Of a DNA stretch of 64,000 nucleotides, positions 25,801 to 36,473 are shown one piece after another. Under the pieces are notes generated by a model that did not search any database, was not told the DNA's origin, and saw only the letters and a program-made list of their open reading frames with translations. Numbering within the stretch: position 1 is the stretch's first letter; each line of letters begins with the position of its first letter. The stretch covers positions 32,258,500 through 32,322,499 of the forward strand of contig NC_049979.1 of NCBI RefSeq assembly GCF_000003815.2, written 5' to 3'. This DNA is from Branchiostoma floridae. Taxonomy: Eukaryota > Chordata > Leptocardii > Amphioxiformes > Branchiostomatidae. The position numbers were made by a program, and so were the translations under genes.

Positions 25801-26410
25801 GGATAAGGGAGAAATTCTTTGTACACAACCAGTGGGTACTTACATAGCTTACGTTTCGATGTCTCTCAGACACCTTCGTCAGAGCTTCTAACTGGAGTTC
25901 TGCTTCTCACCGCTATATGTAGCCGATGTAGGTGGCGCTTTTGCGGTGAGAAAACAATCCCAAACGTGGCTTAGTTTGTATCCCCCTTCGTCCCGGTTCA
26001 TCACTGGGGTTGACTTTCTTATCCAGATGGCCTCCTTAATCCACCGTGCCCGCCTATTGTCTTCCCTGTCTATGACCTTCGCCCCCTCCCAGTCAATTAC
26101 GCAATTGTTCCTGGCGATATGGTCTGTAACTGCCGACTTCTTTTCTTCTTTGAGCGCAAGTCTTTTCTGTGATCTTGTGTATCTTGTGGCATCTCTGTTG
26201 TTGGCTTCTTTCTTGTGTTCTTCTAACCTCGTCCCAAAAGTCCTTCCTGTTTCACCAATATACACCTGATCACAGCTCTGGCACGGGATTCTGTACACAC
26301 AGTCTGTTTTGGCTAAGTCCTCCTGTTTGTCCTTAGGATGCACTAACAGACTTCTCACGTAAGCTATGTAAGTACCCACTGGTTGTGTACAAAGAATTTC
26401 TCCCTTATCC
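25801..26410 (-). mobile_element. Penelope-like element fragment with 53-bp perfect terminal inverted repeats
   Basis: The arms at 25,801-25,853 and 26,358-26,410 are exact reverse complements over 53 bp. The element begins on the minus strand inside the right arm and runs through a GIY-YIG endonuclease frame to a 3' tail containing CTGACGAAGGTGTCTGAGAG, a feature of Penelope-type retroelements with GIY-YIG in animals. The whole unit replaces no L1 sequence: L1 continues on both sides. Confidence 0.8.
25888..26405 (-). pseudogene. GIY-YIG endonuclease domain of a Penelope-like retroelement (5'-truncated)
   Basis: The frame is open for about 170 codons. It shows C-V-Y-R-I-P-C-x-x-C, then V-Y-I-G-E-T-G-R-T-F (the Y-I-G half of GIY-YIG with its conserved Arg), T-R-L-x-E-H-K, S-A-V-T-D-H, D-R-E-x-N-R..W-I-K-E-A-I-W-I-R and M-N-R-D-E-G-G-Y. 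This is the standard C-terminal domain of Penelope-like reverse transcriptases, which nicks target DNA for priming. The reverse transcriptase domain upstream is missing, so the element cannot move itself. The frame enters from the inverted repeat without an ATG (first codons around GTG at 26,377-26,379), so no independent start is claimed. The domain has no internal stop, so it is a rather young copy. Confidence 0.8.
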
Positions 26411-26724
26411 TATATTCTACCAACCTGATGAAACTATTTTCGGGAGTATATCTTTTAATCTTATCATTTTTACTGTTCACCGGAAATTCAACAATTTTTT
26501 CTTTACATTGTTTATTATATAAGGCTAAGTAAAAATCATAGACACGTTATAGATTTTTTTTTTGTGAAAGGGCAAGGGATTTAAAGACAGTAACTTTTCA
26601 AAATAGAGTTAGATTTCTACCATTCCAGATTTAAAGTCTAATTCTCAGTCGTTCTATCTTTTTCTCCCAGTTTAGCAGTTCACATTCATGGTGTAGGGAT
26701 GAGTTACAGACGTATATGCCCAAG

Positions 26725-28600
26725 GATTGTATTGGCAAAACGTTAGCAGCTAAAGCTATAGGGCTTCTACTCTCCGCAGACCTCCAGAACACTATTAGTA
26801 AAACACGCGTGACGGTATTTTAGCCTAATCGCCTGATTACGATTCGCTGTACACAAAGGACTCAAATTAAAACACCACAAACGCACACCTGGAGCCAGAC
26901 GCCAATAAATCAGAAAATGTCTCACATAAAGTCAGTGATGACATTTTGCTCGCCGAACTTTTCTGACACATTTAGACGCCAATGAGCCGAAAAGGCTGAC
27001 GTACACTGAGGTTGTGGTGGAAAGCCAGAGTAGGGAAGGGGGATGTGGTGGTGGTGGGGTGGGGGTCTTTAGACCCGAAAGCCCACGTGGACACTACTGG
27101 GGGTATTGATCAAACTCGGCTCACGGCTAGGTCGCCCGTGTCAGGCTGTCTGGTGATGAAAGACCCGAAACAGCCAGTGACCCCGGGGTTATGTGTGATG
27201 GGATGTCCTTGTGGCATGGTTAGAGGATATTCTCAAGTAGTTCGTTAAAAATACCACTGGCACCTGGAGAATGTATTAAGTCCTCTGCGCCGTAACAGTC
27301 GTCAGCTGTGGGATAGTAAGGATGAGATACAAGCCTGCCTTCGGGAAAAACAGCTAATGTTAAGACAATAACCGCGTCAGGTACTGAAAGTGTTATATTC
27401 CGAACAAACAAAGCGATACCTTCTTTTCTGCAGATACAAGATAGAAGACTTGACTGACTCTTATCTGTGACGGGCGAATGGGCACCGAAAACATGTAAAT
27501 TCCTGTCTGAAAGAAATGAAATCTATATATCAAGGCCACCCTTTTAGAATAAGTAAACAACATCTAGCACTTAATTTCTCTACTTCTTCTCGTCTCCTTC
27601 TGACGGTGTTATTACATACTTAATACTTTCAGGACTATTTCTTTGCAAGTCTACTACAAATCGTAAGATGAAAATTCTATGGTCCAAATTAAACATTTCA
27701 CACATCTATGTAGCTCATAGCTTTAATTACCTCATCTGTGTCCACCCAGAAATGCCTGCTTGTGGCGGGAGTGAAAAATTTTGTTCTTAGAAAAAAAGAC
27801 CATTAATCGATGTTACAATTGTGTATAGTTATCTGCCCGTTAATGTGTCCATGTACATTCCTCAGTTTAATTATTTCCTCGGCCAATGGTGGCGACAGCA
27901 TAAGATATAAGTCCGTTTGTATATAAGCCCGTCTCCATCTTGCCTTTAGCTATTTTGTTTCCTTAATAAAAAAATTAAGAGTAAGAAGAACACCATAACG
28001 CAGAAATACTTGAAAACCCCAGTGGCCTTAGATTTTCCGTTCACGAAAAAAAAAAAAAAACTGACCACCCCTGCTGCAGAAAACATGACCTGTCAAATGA
28101 CATTGTGAACTAGTTAATAGCACCCATGTGGGGAAACAATAAATGATTTGACTTGACATGACCTAACAGCCAAGTTTGAGGGATATTCGGTCTCGATTCA
28201 GGGGTTTTTGACTGCGTTTGGCTACATTCTGCGAATACTTTGTGTAATTCGCGTGCGGCTCATATCTGCAGTGAGGATGTTTTGATATTTTCTTAACATC
28301 TTTTCTTGAAAGTTCGACCGACAGTTGATGAAGAACAAAATTACAATTACCTAAGCATACGTTTTGGCTGCACTTGACAAATTGAAGAACAAGGTCGTAA
28401 ATGAATTTTTTACATTCAAAAAGGAAAGATTGAACATCTCGGTACTTATATGCATGTTGATAAATGTTACAAATATCTCTTTGTTTAGAATGATTTAAGG
28501 ACATGTACATGTTTTCACTGTTGTAAATTCGATTTATTGCGCTCATAAAATAAGTAGGTGTAGACCTTAGCTGCCTGCTTCTTATTTTTTTTTTTCAAAT
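26725..28600 (+). repeat. Diverged segmental duplicate, unit A
   Basis: The order of landmarks is AAAACGTTAGCAG, CCAATAAATCAG, TTTTGCTCGCCGA, AGGCTGACGTAC, GTCGCCCG, GGCTGTCTGGTGAT and CCCCGGGGT, followed further on by CTACTACAAATCGTAA, AATTGTGTATA and TTTGGCTACATTCTGCGAA. The same order recurs at about 30,070-31,420 (unit B) and 32,420-33,620 (unit C), with weak partial copies at ~34,920-35,620 and ~21,480-21,600. A minus-strand frame (27,220-27,411) is open in this unit but broken in the others. Confidence 0.6.
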
Positions 28601-28720
28601 TATACAGATGAACACTGGTTGTTCTGTGGGAAGCTGGCAAACATAACTTTCTGTACTTGGTATGGATGTGTAAATTGACATCTTACCAGCCCAGTGCCTG
28701 AATAACAAAATACCATGTTA
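28600..28720 (-). pseudogene. Exon-like fragment, inverted copy 1 (filamin-repeat-like start)
   Basis: The minus-strand frame contains Y-S-G-T-G-L-V-R-C-Q-F-T-H-P-Y-Q-V-Q. It is preceded by a TTATTCAG acceptor-like sequence. A close relative on the plus strand is at 29,107-29,240. G-x-G-L..F followed by a beta-strand pattern resembles the start of filamin/ABP280 repeats found in TRIM-type proteins, but this is a weak resemblance. The copy runs only ~100 bp and has no convincing partner exons. Confidence 0.35.
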
Positions 28721-29106
28721 ACACAAATCGTGAATATATTTTGCAACAGTTTGAAAAACACATACATATAGTATATCTGATGTAACTTGTTAAATATGGT
28801 AGAAAATAGTAAGTACATGTTAGACATTGTTTACAAATTGCCTACTTCAGATAGAGTCAATTCCACATTACCAAGAGGGTGTTTCTTGCCTTTTGTTCTA
28901 ACATTTTGGAACTCTTTGCAACAATACGACTGTGATGAATAACTGATTAGAGCTATTTATAACATCTGTGTGATGTTCTAAATATTTTCTGTAATACACA
29001 CACATGTTAGAAACATTTCTAATATCAAATTCATTATTTCTGTGAGTTTCTAGACTGTTCCAGCATAGATTCATCATTAGTGATCACACGTTCGAACATT
29101 TATACA

Positions 29107-29240
29107 ATGTTTTGTATCTCGGGCAGTGGGCTGGAAAGAGGACAATTCACACATCACTGCCAAGTACAGGAAATCACGTCTGTCTGCCACCTTCTCACAA
29201 AAGACTCACCAGTGTCTTCTGAAGTAAATCTAAAAATACA
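29107..29240 (+). pseudogene. Exon-like fragment, inverted copy 2 (filamin-repeat-like start)
   Basis: The plus-strand frame reads I-S-G-S-G-L-E-R-G-Q-F-T-H-H-C-Q-V-Q and then P-V-S-S-E-V-N-L-K-I-Q-D. Nucleotide identity to the inverted copy at 28,600-28,720 is obvious over ~110 bp (shared GGGCTGG, ACACATC, CCAAGTACAG). The second half, with alternating hydrophobic residues, fits an Ig-like filamin repeat. It is likely a duplicated exon of a multigene family that lost its context; functional status unknown. Confidence 0.4.
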
Positions 29241-30069
29241 AGACCTAAACAAAGGACCCAGCTTAGCAGCTTTGTTTATGGGGGCAATAAAAGATTTTAT
29301 GGAGGAAAAAAATGGCACAAATTGTTGGAACATGTTGGAACAATGACAAAAAACACATAGATGGTTGAAAATAAAAAAGAGATATAGGTATTGTTAATTT
29401 CCCAACGTTTCTAACAAACGTGAATACATTGTGTAGGTTCAAACATGTTGAAACTTTCATTCTAAATTGTTTGAACAATTTAGAACTATAGCGACTAAAA
29501 TACTCTTTTACTCTAAATAGTTCAAACGTATTACAACTATTATTTTAAAACCCTCTCGGTGACTCGGAATTGACTCTAGATTGTCACAAATGTTTCAAAT
29601 GTTTGAGCAGAATGCAAAAAAAACAAAAATGGGTCGTAAAACTGACTCTTTTTCCTCAAGTTAACTTATCTTTTGTAATCCAAGCATACTATTTTGCTGG
29701 GTGTACGATTTGGGGGATGTCCGATCCTTATTATTTCCTTCAGACTTGAGTTCGAAGTAGCATTGGGTGAACATGCATAGTACTTTCCCCTACAATTTTT
29801 TCTGCCTTGGTAATAAATTTTACTCCCTTTAATTTTTTCCCGTAACACGCAAGGTATGCAAATTGTATAAGAGAAAAAGAACATTGGATGTGAAGTTGAC
29901 AAAACAATGCCGTCTTTCTGAACGGAGAATTCACCTTTAAGTCAGGTCAGCGCAGACATAAACGCACTTTAGTGTACTATTTAAGGTATACAAAATTACT
30001 AAGAGAAGAAACGCGTCATGGTGAATCTATGATATGTTCCAAAGTTTCTAAGCATTTTTTTGTCTAGTC

Positions 30070-31420
30070 TCCAAACACTGACATAATGAAACAGTCCCAG
30101 GGAACATCACTCTCGGCACGACAGAATTCCTCAGAACCAACCGGCGTCATCGTAAACGTTTCTTACAAAAACGTTAGCAGTTATAGCTATAAGACTTCCT
30201 TTCTCCGCAGGCCTCAAAAACACTGCTAGTAAAAACCGCGGAGCGGTAACGAAGGCTAACCGGCTCATTAGGCTACGCTTCGTGTCCTGTACCACAAAAC
30301 ACACCTGGGGGCAGACACCAATAAATCAGCAAAATGTGTCACATTAAGTCAGCGCTGATATTTTGCTCGCCGACCATTTTGAGCCAGTAGAGAGGTCATT
30401 GAACGGGAAAGGCTGAAGTACGCTGAGCTTGTTGTGGAAAACCAGAGGAGGGGAGAGGGGATGTGGTTCGGGGGGGGGGGGTGCTTAAAGGACACGTGGA
30501 CACTGCTCGGGGTATTGCTCAACCTCGGCTAGGTCGCCCGCGTGAGGCTGTCTGGTGATTAAAGGCCCGAAACACCCATTGACCCCGGGGTCATCACTGA
30601 CGATGTGCCCGTGTCGCAGTGTGTCTATTCTAGAGAAGTTCCTTTTATCAAAACACCAATGGTACCTTGGGAATCTATTCTGTCCTTGTCAGCTGTGAGA
30701 TAGGGAGGACTTTAAATGTTAAAGGTTTACACTTCGTGATACCACAGATAACACATGGGCGCACCACACATAAACACATGAGATGAAGTAATTATGGTAT
30801 AGAATCTAATCTAATCCCGTTATTATTGACAAACTTCCATCTTTGAGTGCAAAACAACGTTAGATACAAATCTCTAATCGATCTTGGCTTTTCTTGAGCT
30901 CAGAATGTATTAGGTTAACCAGAAAGCAGAAAAAACAAAATGATTGTAAATGTCTTAATGATTGTAAATGTTAGTAAACGACCAGATTAATAGTGCAGAG
31001 AAAACTTGACATACCCGACGATCTCCTTGGAAACATTATTATGTAGACCTACTAGCCTATTGTGACAAGTTAGTTTGGTCAAATATGACACCTAAACCTA
31101 CCATGAGTCAACAACCCGCATCGCTCAGTGGAGTACACCTCCTGAGGGAAATCATCACAATTCTCAACTTCTTCTATTAAACACTTACTGCTTTGTAAAT
31201 CCTTTCTTTGTAGAAATCTTTCTACTACAAATCGTAAAAGTATGTGCTTAAGTCAGAATTTTTTGGTGCAAACTTGACACTTGCACTTTAATGTACCACA
31301 AAGCTAAATTACTTCATTCATGACCACCCGGTGAGGCCTAAATACAGGAAGGTGGTGCCATGATTTGCGCTGTTAGAAAGTATGAACCTTAATTGATGTT
31401 GAAATTGTGTATATTCATCT
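30070..31420 (+). repeat. Diverged segmental duplicate, unit B
   Basis: Same landmark order as unit A, from AAAACGTTAGCAGTTATAGC to ATTGTGTATATTCATC. It includes a G11-12 run at ~30,470. The frame that is open in unit A at 27,220-27,411 is disrupted here. It ends where the CAGTCAAACC element begins. Confidence 0.6.
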
Positions 31421-31670
31421 ACAGTCAAACCTGCCCGAGCGACCACCTCTTCTCAGCGACCACCTGGCCTTCTCAGCGACCGCTTTTTCTCGGTCCCGAT
31501 TTTTTTCCCATTGACGTAAGCATTAAGCGACCTTTTCTCAACGACCACCTGACCAACGCGACCGCGACCGCCCAAAATTGGAACACATAACGACCGCGTC
31601 ATTTTCAACCTTACGATTTTTTATGACAACTAGCGCGATTTTGTGCCGAAATCGGCCAGTTTGCGTCGGA
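31421..31670 (+). mobile_element. Tc1/mariner-pogo-like element, left end
   Basis: TACAGTCAAACCTGCCCGAG followed by repeated CGACCACC words is the style of CAGTCAAACCTS-type inverted ends seen in pogo-like elements of many invertebrates, inserted at TA. The matching right end is not visible, so the element is truncated or decayed. No transposase frame. Confidence 0.4.
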
Positions 31671-32419
31671 TTTTGACTGCCATTACGATGCTATTATTAT
31701 TACAATTACGTACAGTACGTATACTAACGTTGGTTATGTTTACCTACCTTGAATGTCGACGATTTCATGACAGTTCTCTTCTTGTTATGAATAACGTTGC
31801 CGACTTGCTCTCCTCCAGAGAGAAATTGTATAGCCAACTAATATAGCCAACTTAATATAACACTGGTCCATCTAACAACCGTAGACGCAAGAATACAACA
31901 TGTACAGCACGTACTTCATTGTATGGTAGAAATTCGATTTATAGAAAGTAACGTTATATCTTTTTTAGACTAGAGTAGACAGTAGAGTTTCTCTGGCGCA
32001 GGTAGGAACGTCCTGATCCAATTTGTTCCAATTTGTGTTCAATTATTAAAATTCACCATGCTTACTGATGATTATTACTTACAGTACGTTTTTGCGTGCG
32101 TGTGCGTGTTGTATTTGACATTAAAGACCTCGCTTACTTACCTCTTTGCGTGCGTGTGCTTGCTATTTGCCATTTTTCACAATGGAAAGCATTTATACTA
32201 TGCATTGGGCATCAACCATACAGCAAACCATACAAAGCAGCTGTAAAAGGAGCGAATATATAGTATAGATCATATAATAATGTTGGGAAACGTATACGAA
32301 TGCCATATAATGCCAGAAAGTCGTTTCAATGGTCAAAGAAGACGGTGAAAGAAAAAAAAAACTATCATTTGGTACACAATACTCCATTTGTTGATATTCT
32401 AGCTGTGGTGACTTCAAAC
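31671..32419. other. Unassigned; short TGCGTG repeats
   Basis: Contains two copies of a TTTGCGTGCGTGTG word near 32,090 and 32,142. I see no gene. Confidence 0.3.
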
Positions 32420-33620
32420 ACTAACGTGATGAGACAGTCCCGGGAAAATCACTGTCAACACGACAGAACTCCTCAGAACCAACCGACGCCATGAAGAACG
32501 TTTGTTAGTAAACCGTTAGCAGTTATAGCTGTGACACTTCCAATCTCCGCGGATATCCAGTGAACTAAACACGCGGAGCGGTGTTGTAATTACATTTACC
32601 TATTTAGGAAACACTTCGTGTCCTGTACACAAAGGACTCAAAACACTACAAAAGCACACTAACACGCCAATAAATCAGAAAAGGTGTCACATTAAATCAG
32701 CGGTGACATTTTGCTCGCCGATCATTTTTTAACCATTAGATAGGCCAATGAACTGGAAAGGCTGAAGTACGCTGAGCTTGCTGTGGAAAACCAGAGGAGG
32801 GGAGAGGGGATGTGGTTCGGGGGGCTTAAAGGGCACGTGGAACTACTCGGGGTATTGATCAACCTTCGCTCTTCTCCCGTGTGAGGCTGTCTGGTGATTA
32901 AAGACCCGGGGTCACCACTGACGACGTGTCATCACTGACGAAAGGCCGACACACGCAAAGCCTGTGATAGAAAGCCAGATGAGGGGGTATGGTGGGGCGG
33001 GGGTACTTCAAAGCCACTTGGTCACAAGTCGGGGATTGATCAACCTTGACTGGGTCGCCTGTGTGTATATATAACATCACTGGCCTGTGTAGGGCTGTCT
33101 GGTCTTTTAAGACCTGAAACAGCCAGTAACCAGGGGTCATCACTTATGATGTATCCTTGTCGCACTGTTGGAGTGTATTCCAGAGTAGTTCGTTTAAAAT
33201 ACAGTTTATGTTAGAACAACCAGGTCAAATATTGATAAATTAAAACTGGCAAAAGGCAATCTGATACTTTTCTCATTTTTTTCTTGAATTGTATTTGGCT
33301 TATTTTGGAAAAAGTATTGTAAGCTACTTTCATCACTAAGGTACCGATGCCATATTGTGTTTGCTACAACAGACAATACGCTTTTCTTTTTACCAAAGCA
33401 CGTGTACAGACGCAAGAAATGTCACTGCAAATACCATGCTAGCCCTAGCATAGATATGAAAAGGCATTAAATTCACTTGGCCTACGTTTGGATACACTCT
33501 GCAAAGACTTCGTGTAAGTTGCGCGCAGCTAATACCTGTCTTGTGTGGATTTTTTAACCTTTTTTGAAATTTGATGAAGCATAAAACGGGTATCTAAGTA
33601 GACATCACAAATCAGAGGTC
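32420..33620 (+). repeat. Diverged segmental duplicate, unit C
   Basis: Shares GAGACAGTCCC, CTCAGAACCAACCG, CCGTTAGCAGTTATAGCTG, GCCAATAAATCAGAAAA, GAGGGGAGAGGGGATGTGG and TACACTCTGCAAAGACTTCG with units A and B in the same order. An extra partial repetition of its middle (GTGATAGAAAGCCAGATGAGG etc.) occurs at ~32,935-33,180. Confidence 0.6.
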
Positions 33621-34278
33621 CTGGAAGAAAGTGTATTTTGTTTCCGAAATCCAATTATAAAGTTTTAGCACATACACCCGTTAAGGGGTAAAGAAAAGTA
33701 GAGCTGACGTTTCCTGCACCGACTTATAAAGTGTTTTATCACCATGTATTATCTTTTTGCCTATTATTTCCAATAAAAGTAATGGCTAGCACTAAATGTT
33801 ATAAGAGATTGAAAAATTTTCAAAACATCTAGAAACAGACTCGTCAACATTGACTTTCTTTGGATCCACAAGTAGCTCGACATTTCTGTTATCTACACTC
33901 CCTGTGGTCTTTAACTGGAAGCAACATGAACTTTACTGATTCCACCAGATGTCATAATACTGCCTCACAAGAAAAACAAACAAGAGATACAATTTATAGA
34001 AATGTACCAATACAGCATCAGTAATCCTTAGGTATATACACTTCAAGTATTTCGGTGTTTAAGACAATTTTGAGAAGACCCCTAGTACAATGTTTTTATG
34101 TTGCATTATAATAGTACCCAGCGTAATTTTGAGGGTTGGTTTACACCAATACAATATCCTTTGACAGAAAAGCTACAAAACAATCGCACTGAAATACAGA
34201 AGATACAGATTAATTCTGCAGAAACAAGTTTCTACGTTTGTTATGTCAGACATTGAATGTACAGTCATGTGTTGTATT

Positions 34279-34420
34279 GCACGAGACATAAGGTAGAGGC
34301 AACGTTTCCTTTTGGCATTGGTTTTCGTTTTGGGCGGTTTAATAGAGTTTGCTGTTGTTGATCATTTTCGGTACCGACTGTTGTTTAACTGGAAGGTGTG
34401 TTTATACCATTTTTGGGCAC
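34279..34420 (+). pseudogene. Possible pentameric ligand-gated channel M3 fragment
   Basis: The plus frame reads A-R-D-I-R, a stop (34,294-34,296), then F-L-L-A-L-V-F-V-L-G-G-L-I-E-F-A-V-V-D-H-F. Cys-loop receptors have D-I-W..F-V-F-x-A-L-I/L-E-F/Y-A-x-V-N-Y at the start of the third membrane helix, so the match is suggestive (L-I-E-F-A-x-V). The in-frame stop, the missing M2 region and the short length make it a relic at best. Confidence 0.3.
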
Positions 34421-34919
34421 TACTGTGTCTAGTGTCCTACGAAATGAGGCAGAGGTTCTGTGTTGGATTCTCTCATTCACTAGTCAATAGAATAATGTAT
34501 GTAACACTGTTGCAATGCTTATCTTAGTATCACATCCTAGGACAAAGCTTGCTACCTTCTCCATTTATTGTGCATTACTTGGGGGCGCGTGATGTTTGAA
34601 CTGTTGTGAGAACAGTAATCCAGGTGACAGAGTACCAGGGTTCTTATTCTAGAATGAAGTTCGTTTCTGATTCTGTTTACCTAACTCAGGCATGAGTTAC
34701 CTTACTTTTAATTAAACGTTTTAGCACATCGTATTCTAGCAATACATTCGCCGTGTTAAAAAACGATTTGTACGCTGTATAATTTCCTGCTGTATGAATT
34801 CCAATTCCTGTGACACAAATTAGATCCTTGATATGTCTACATCCTTACTATTTACTTGATATAAGTACTTGCTTCTTAACCTTTAGATAAAGATGTACAC
34901 AAAACGTAAAATTACCTAG

Positions 34920-35620
34920 TCGACTGTAACGTTTCGTTCGCGAGCAAGTTGAAGACCAAGCCACAGAAAACATGAGCTGTCTGACGACATGCATACCATG
35001 AGCATAATTCTTTTCCTTCCAAGCGGCATTTTACCCATTTTTCTCTTGAACATTGAGCCTGTTTAATATATGCATTGTTTAAAATTCCTCAAACCAACGC
35101 AAGTTAATAAAATATATAAAATACATATAGTTATATATCGGCGATTAAAATTTGCGTCAAGTCCATTGTAGAAAATGGCTGATCTTTCTTGTTTGTTAAA
35201 TAATTCTGCCTACCTTTACTTCACACCCGCATGCTGGAAGGTTCATAGAAATACATTAACTACAGAACACCTATATTTAGGAACAAAACAATGCTGACCT
35301 TCTGTTGGGATTGGTGACCTGGTGAGTCGGGTCGGCTACTTGAATCCGAATAAAATACGCCAAGAAAACTTCCAGTCCTTGTGTCCCTCAAGTAACGAAA
35401 AGTTTGTCGGCAAAACGCTATTAGTTATAAGACGTAACAAGAACACAGTTTGCAGACTATGACATCTGCAGAACTGAGCGTCCTACACCACAAAGGACCC
35501 ATTAGATCGCTACAAAACACACCTGAAGCTAGACGCCAATTAATCTTTCGCATAAGGTCGTCGGTGACAACTGACAACCGTGCGCTAAAATACCAGGTGT
35601 ACCTCGTGAACATGTCCGAT
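34920..35620 (+). repeat. Partial segmental duplicate, unit D
   Basis: Weak copy of the unit A/B/C family: CAGAAAACATGAGCTGTC (34,960), then GGCAAAACGCTATTAG, CACCACAAAGGACC, ACACACCTGAAGC and AGACGCCAATTAATC. Much of the central part is missing. Confidence 0.4.
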
Positions 35621-35851
35621 AAATTGGGCCGTCAGCTATGTTATACGCATAATATGGTGCCTGACCTGAACTGAATTTGGCATGGTCACATATAAGTATA
35701 TGATAGCAGCCTTCACTATGTCATGGGAAAACATACTTATAGCGAAATGTTGAGAAGAAGATGAGTATTCCAATCTAAATGTGTTATAAGAGGACTGATA
35801 CTGATTTCAAATTAAACACCACACTATGACGTGTTTTACATCACACACATG

Positions 35852-35911
35852 TTGTGCTAATGGTGTTTTCACTACAACAGACGGGCCGTCTATCACCCAA
35901 CAGGGGCACTG
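35852..35911. repeat. 60-bp palindromic mini-repeat, copy 2
   Basis: Diverged copy with ACTACAACAGACGGGCCGTCT in the middle and GGGGCACTG at the right end; same 60-bp length as the other two. Confidence 0.45.
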
Positions 35912-36159
35912 TTTACCCGCGTGTTTGAACCTTGTTTATTCATGAAAGCTCAAATCTGTTCGTAGGCAGCTTTTCGTTGAGGTCATGACGGAACAGGTCT
36001 AGGTCACACAAAACATATAACCGAGGTACATCCTAATTAATATATATACATATTTCACACGTACATGATGCAAAATAATTCTGACAACAGAATATACGTA
36101 TCCAAAATATACACAGAAAATATTAACAGGTAGTAAATTGAATAACGAAAATGATCGGC

Positions 36160-36300
36160 AAGGTGCTTGGGCTATGATCCAGAAGTCATTGTTTTATTCT
36201 ATCGATATGGCGGCGACTTTCCTCACTTCATTCGGGTGAAAAGGAGTACCTAACTTATGCAAGGGGATACCCTCAGATGGGGATCTCGTGTTTAAGGGTA
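36160..36300 (+). mobile_element. SINE fragment (body only)
   Basis: CTCACTTCATTCGGGTGAAAA followed by GAGTACCTAACTT and GTGTTTAAGGGTAGCC matches the body and tail of the SINE at 22,644, without a usable tRNA head. Confidence 0.5.
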
Positions 36301-36473
36301 GCCACAACTGTTGCACAGAGAAGAACTTACCTGACTTACCCAAAACGGTAGGGGTTCTGCATACTGTGAGTGGTTCAAAACTTAGAGTCCTATGGATTCA
36401 CCTGGAGGTCACTATAGACGCTGTATACAGGCTGCGTTTACAGATCCTAGCGATTCAGGCTAGCCTTTTGTAA

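Larger units (their letters stand above)
23345..26717 (-). pseudogene. L1-clade LINE ORF2 3' half and 3' UTR (copy 1), interrupted by two insertions
   Basis: This copy aligns along its length with copy 2 (50,985-54,205), inverted. Present in minus-strand order are: the N-V-K-K segment near 26,500; the N-L-x-x-Q..L-L-A-S-W type block (~25,700); M-N-F-T-S-D-K-D-G-P-D to F-P-I-W-I-K-K (25,615-25,430); H-Y-P-Q-L-N-L-N-T-R-P-N-G (~24,370); and a C-terminal zinc-knuckle-like region (~23,850-24,010), then 3' UTR. Many stops and frameshifts show it is dead. A TTAA-1 MITE (24,422-25,400) and a Penelope fragment (25,801-26,410) interrupt it. The reverse transcriptase core is absent because the copy is 5'-truncated at about 26,717. 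Confidence 0.75.

Noticed and set aside
25946-26269. 107-codon plus-strand frame
   Set aside because: Antisense shadow of the GIY-YIG frame, which has clear motifs.
27012-27248. Gly/Val-rich plus-strand frame in segmental unit A
   Set aside because: Arises from a G-rich low-complexity tract and is broken in units B and C.
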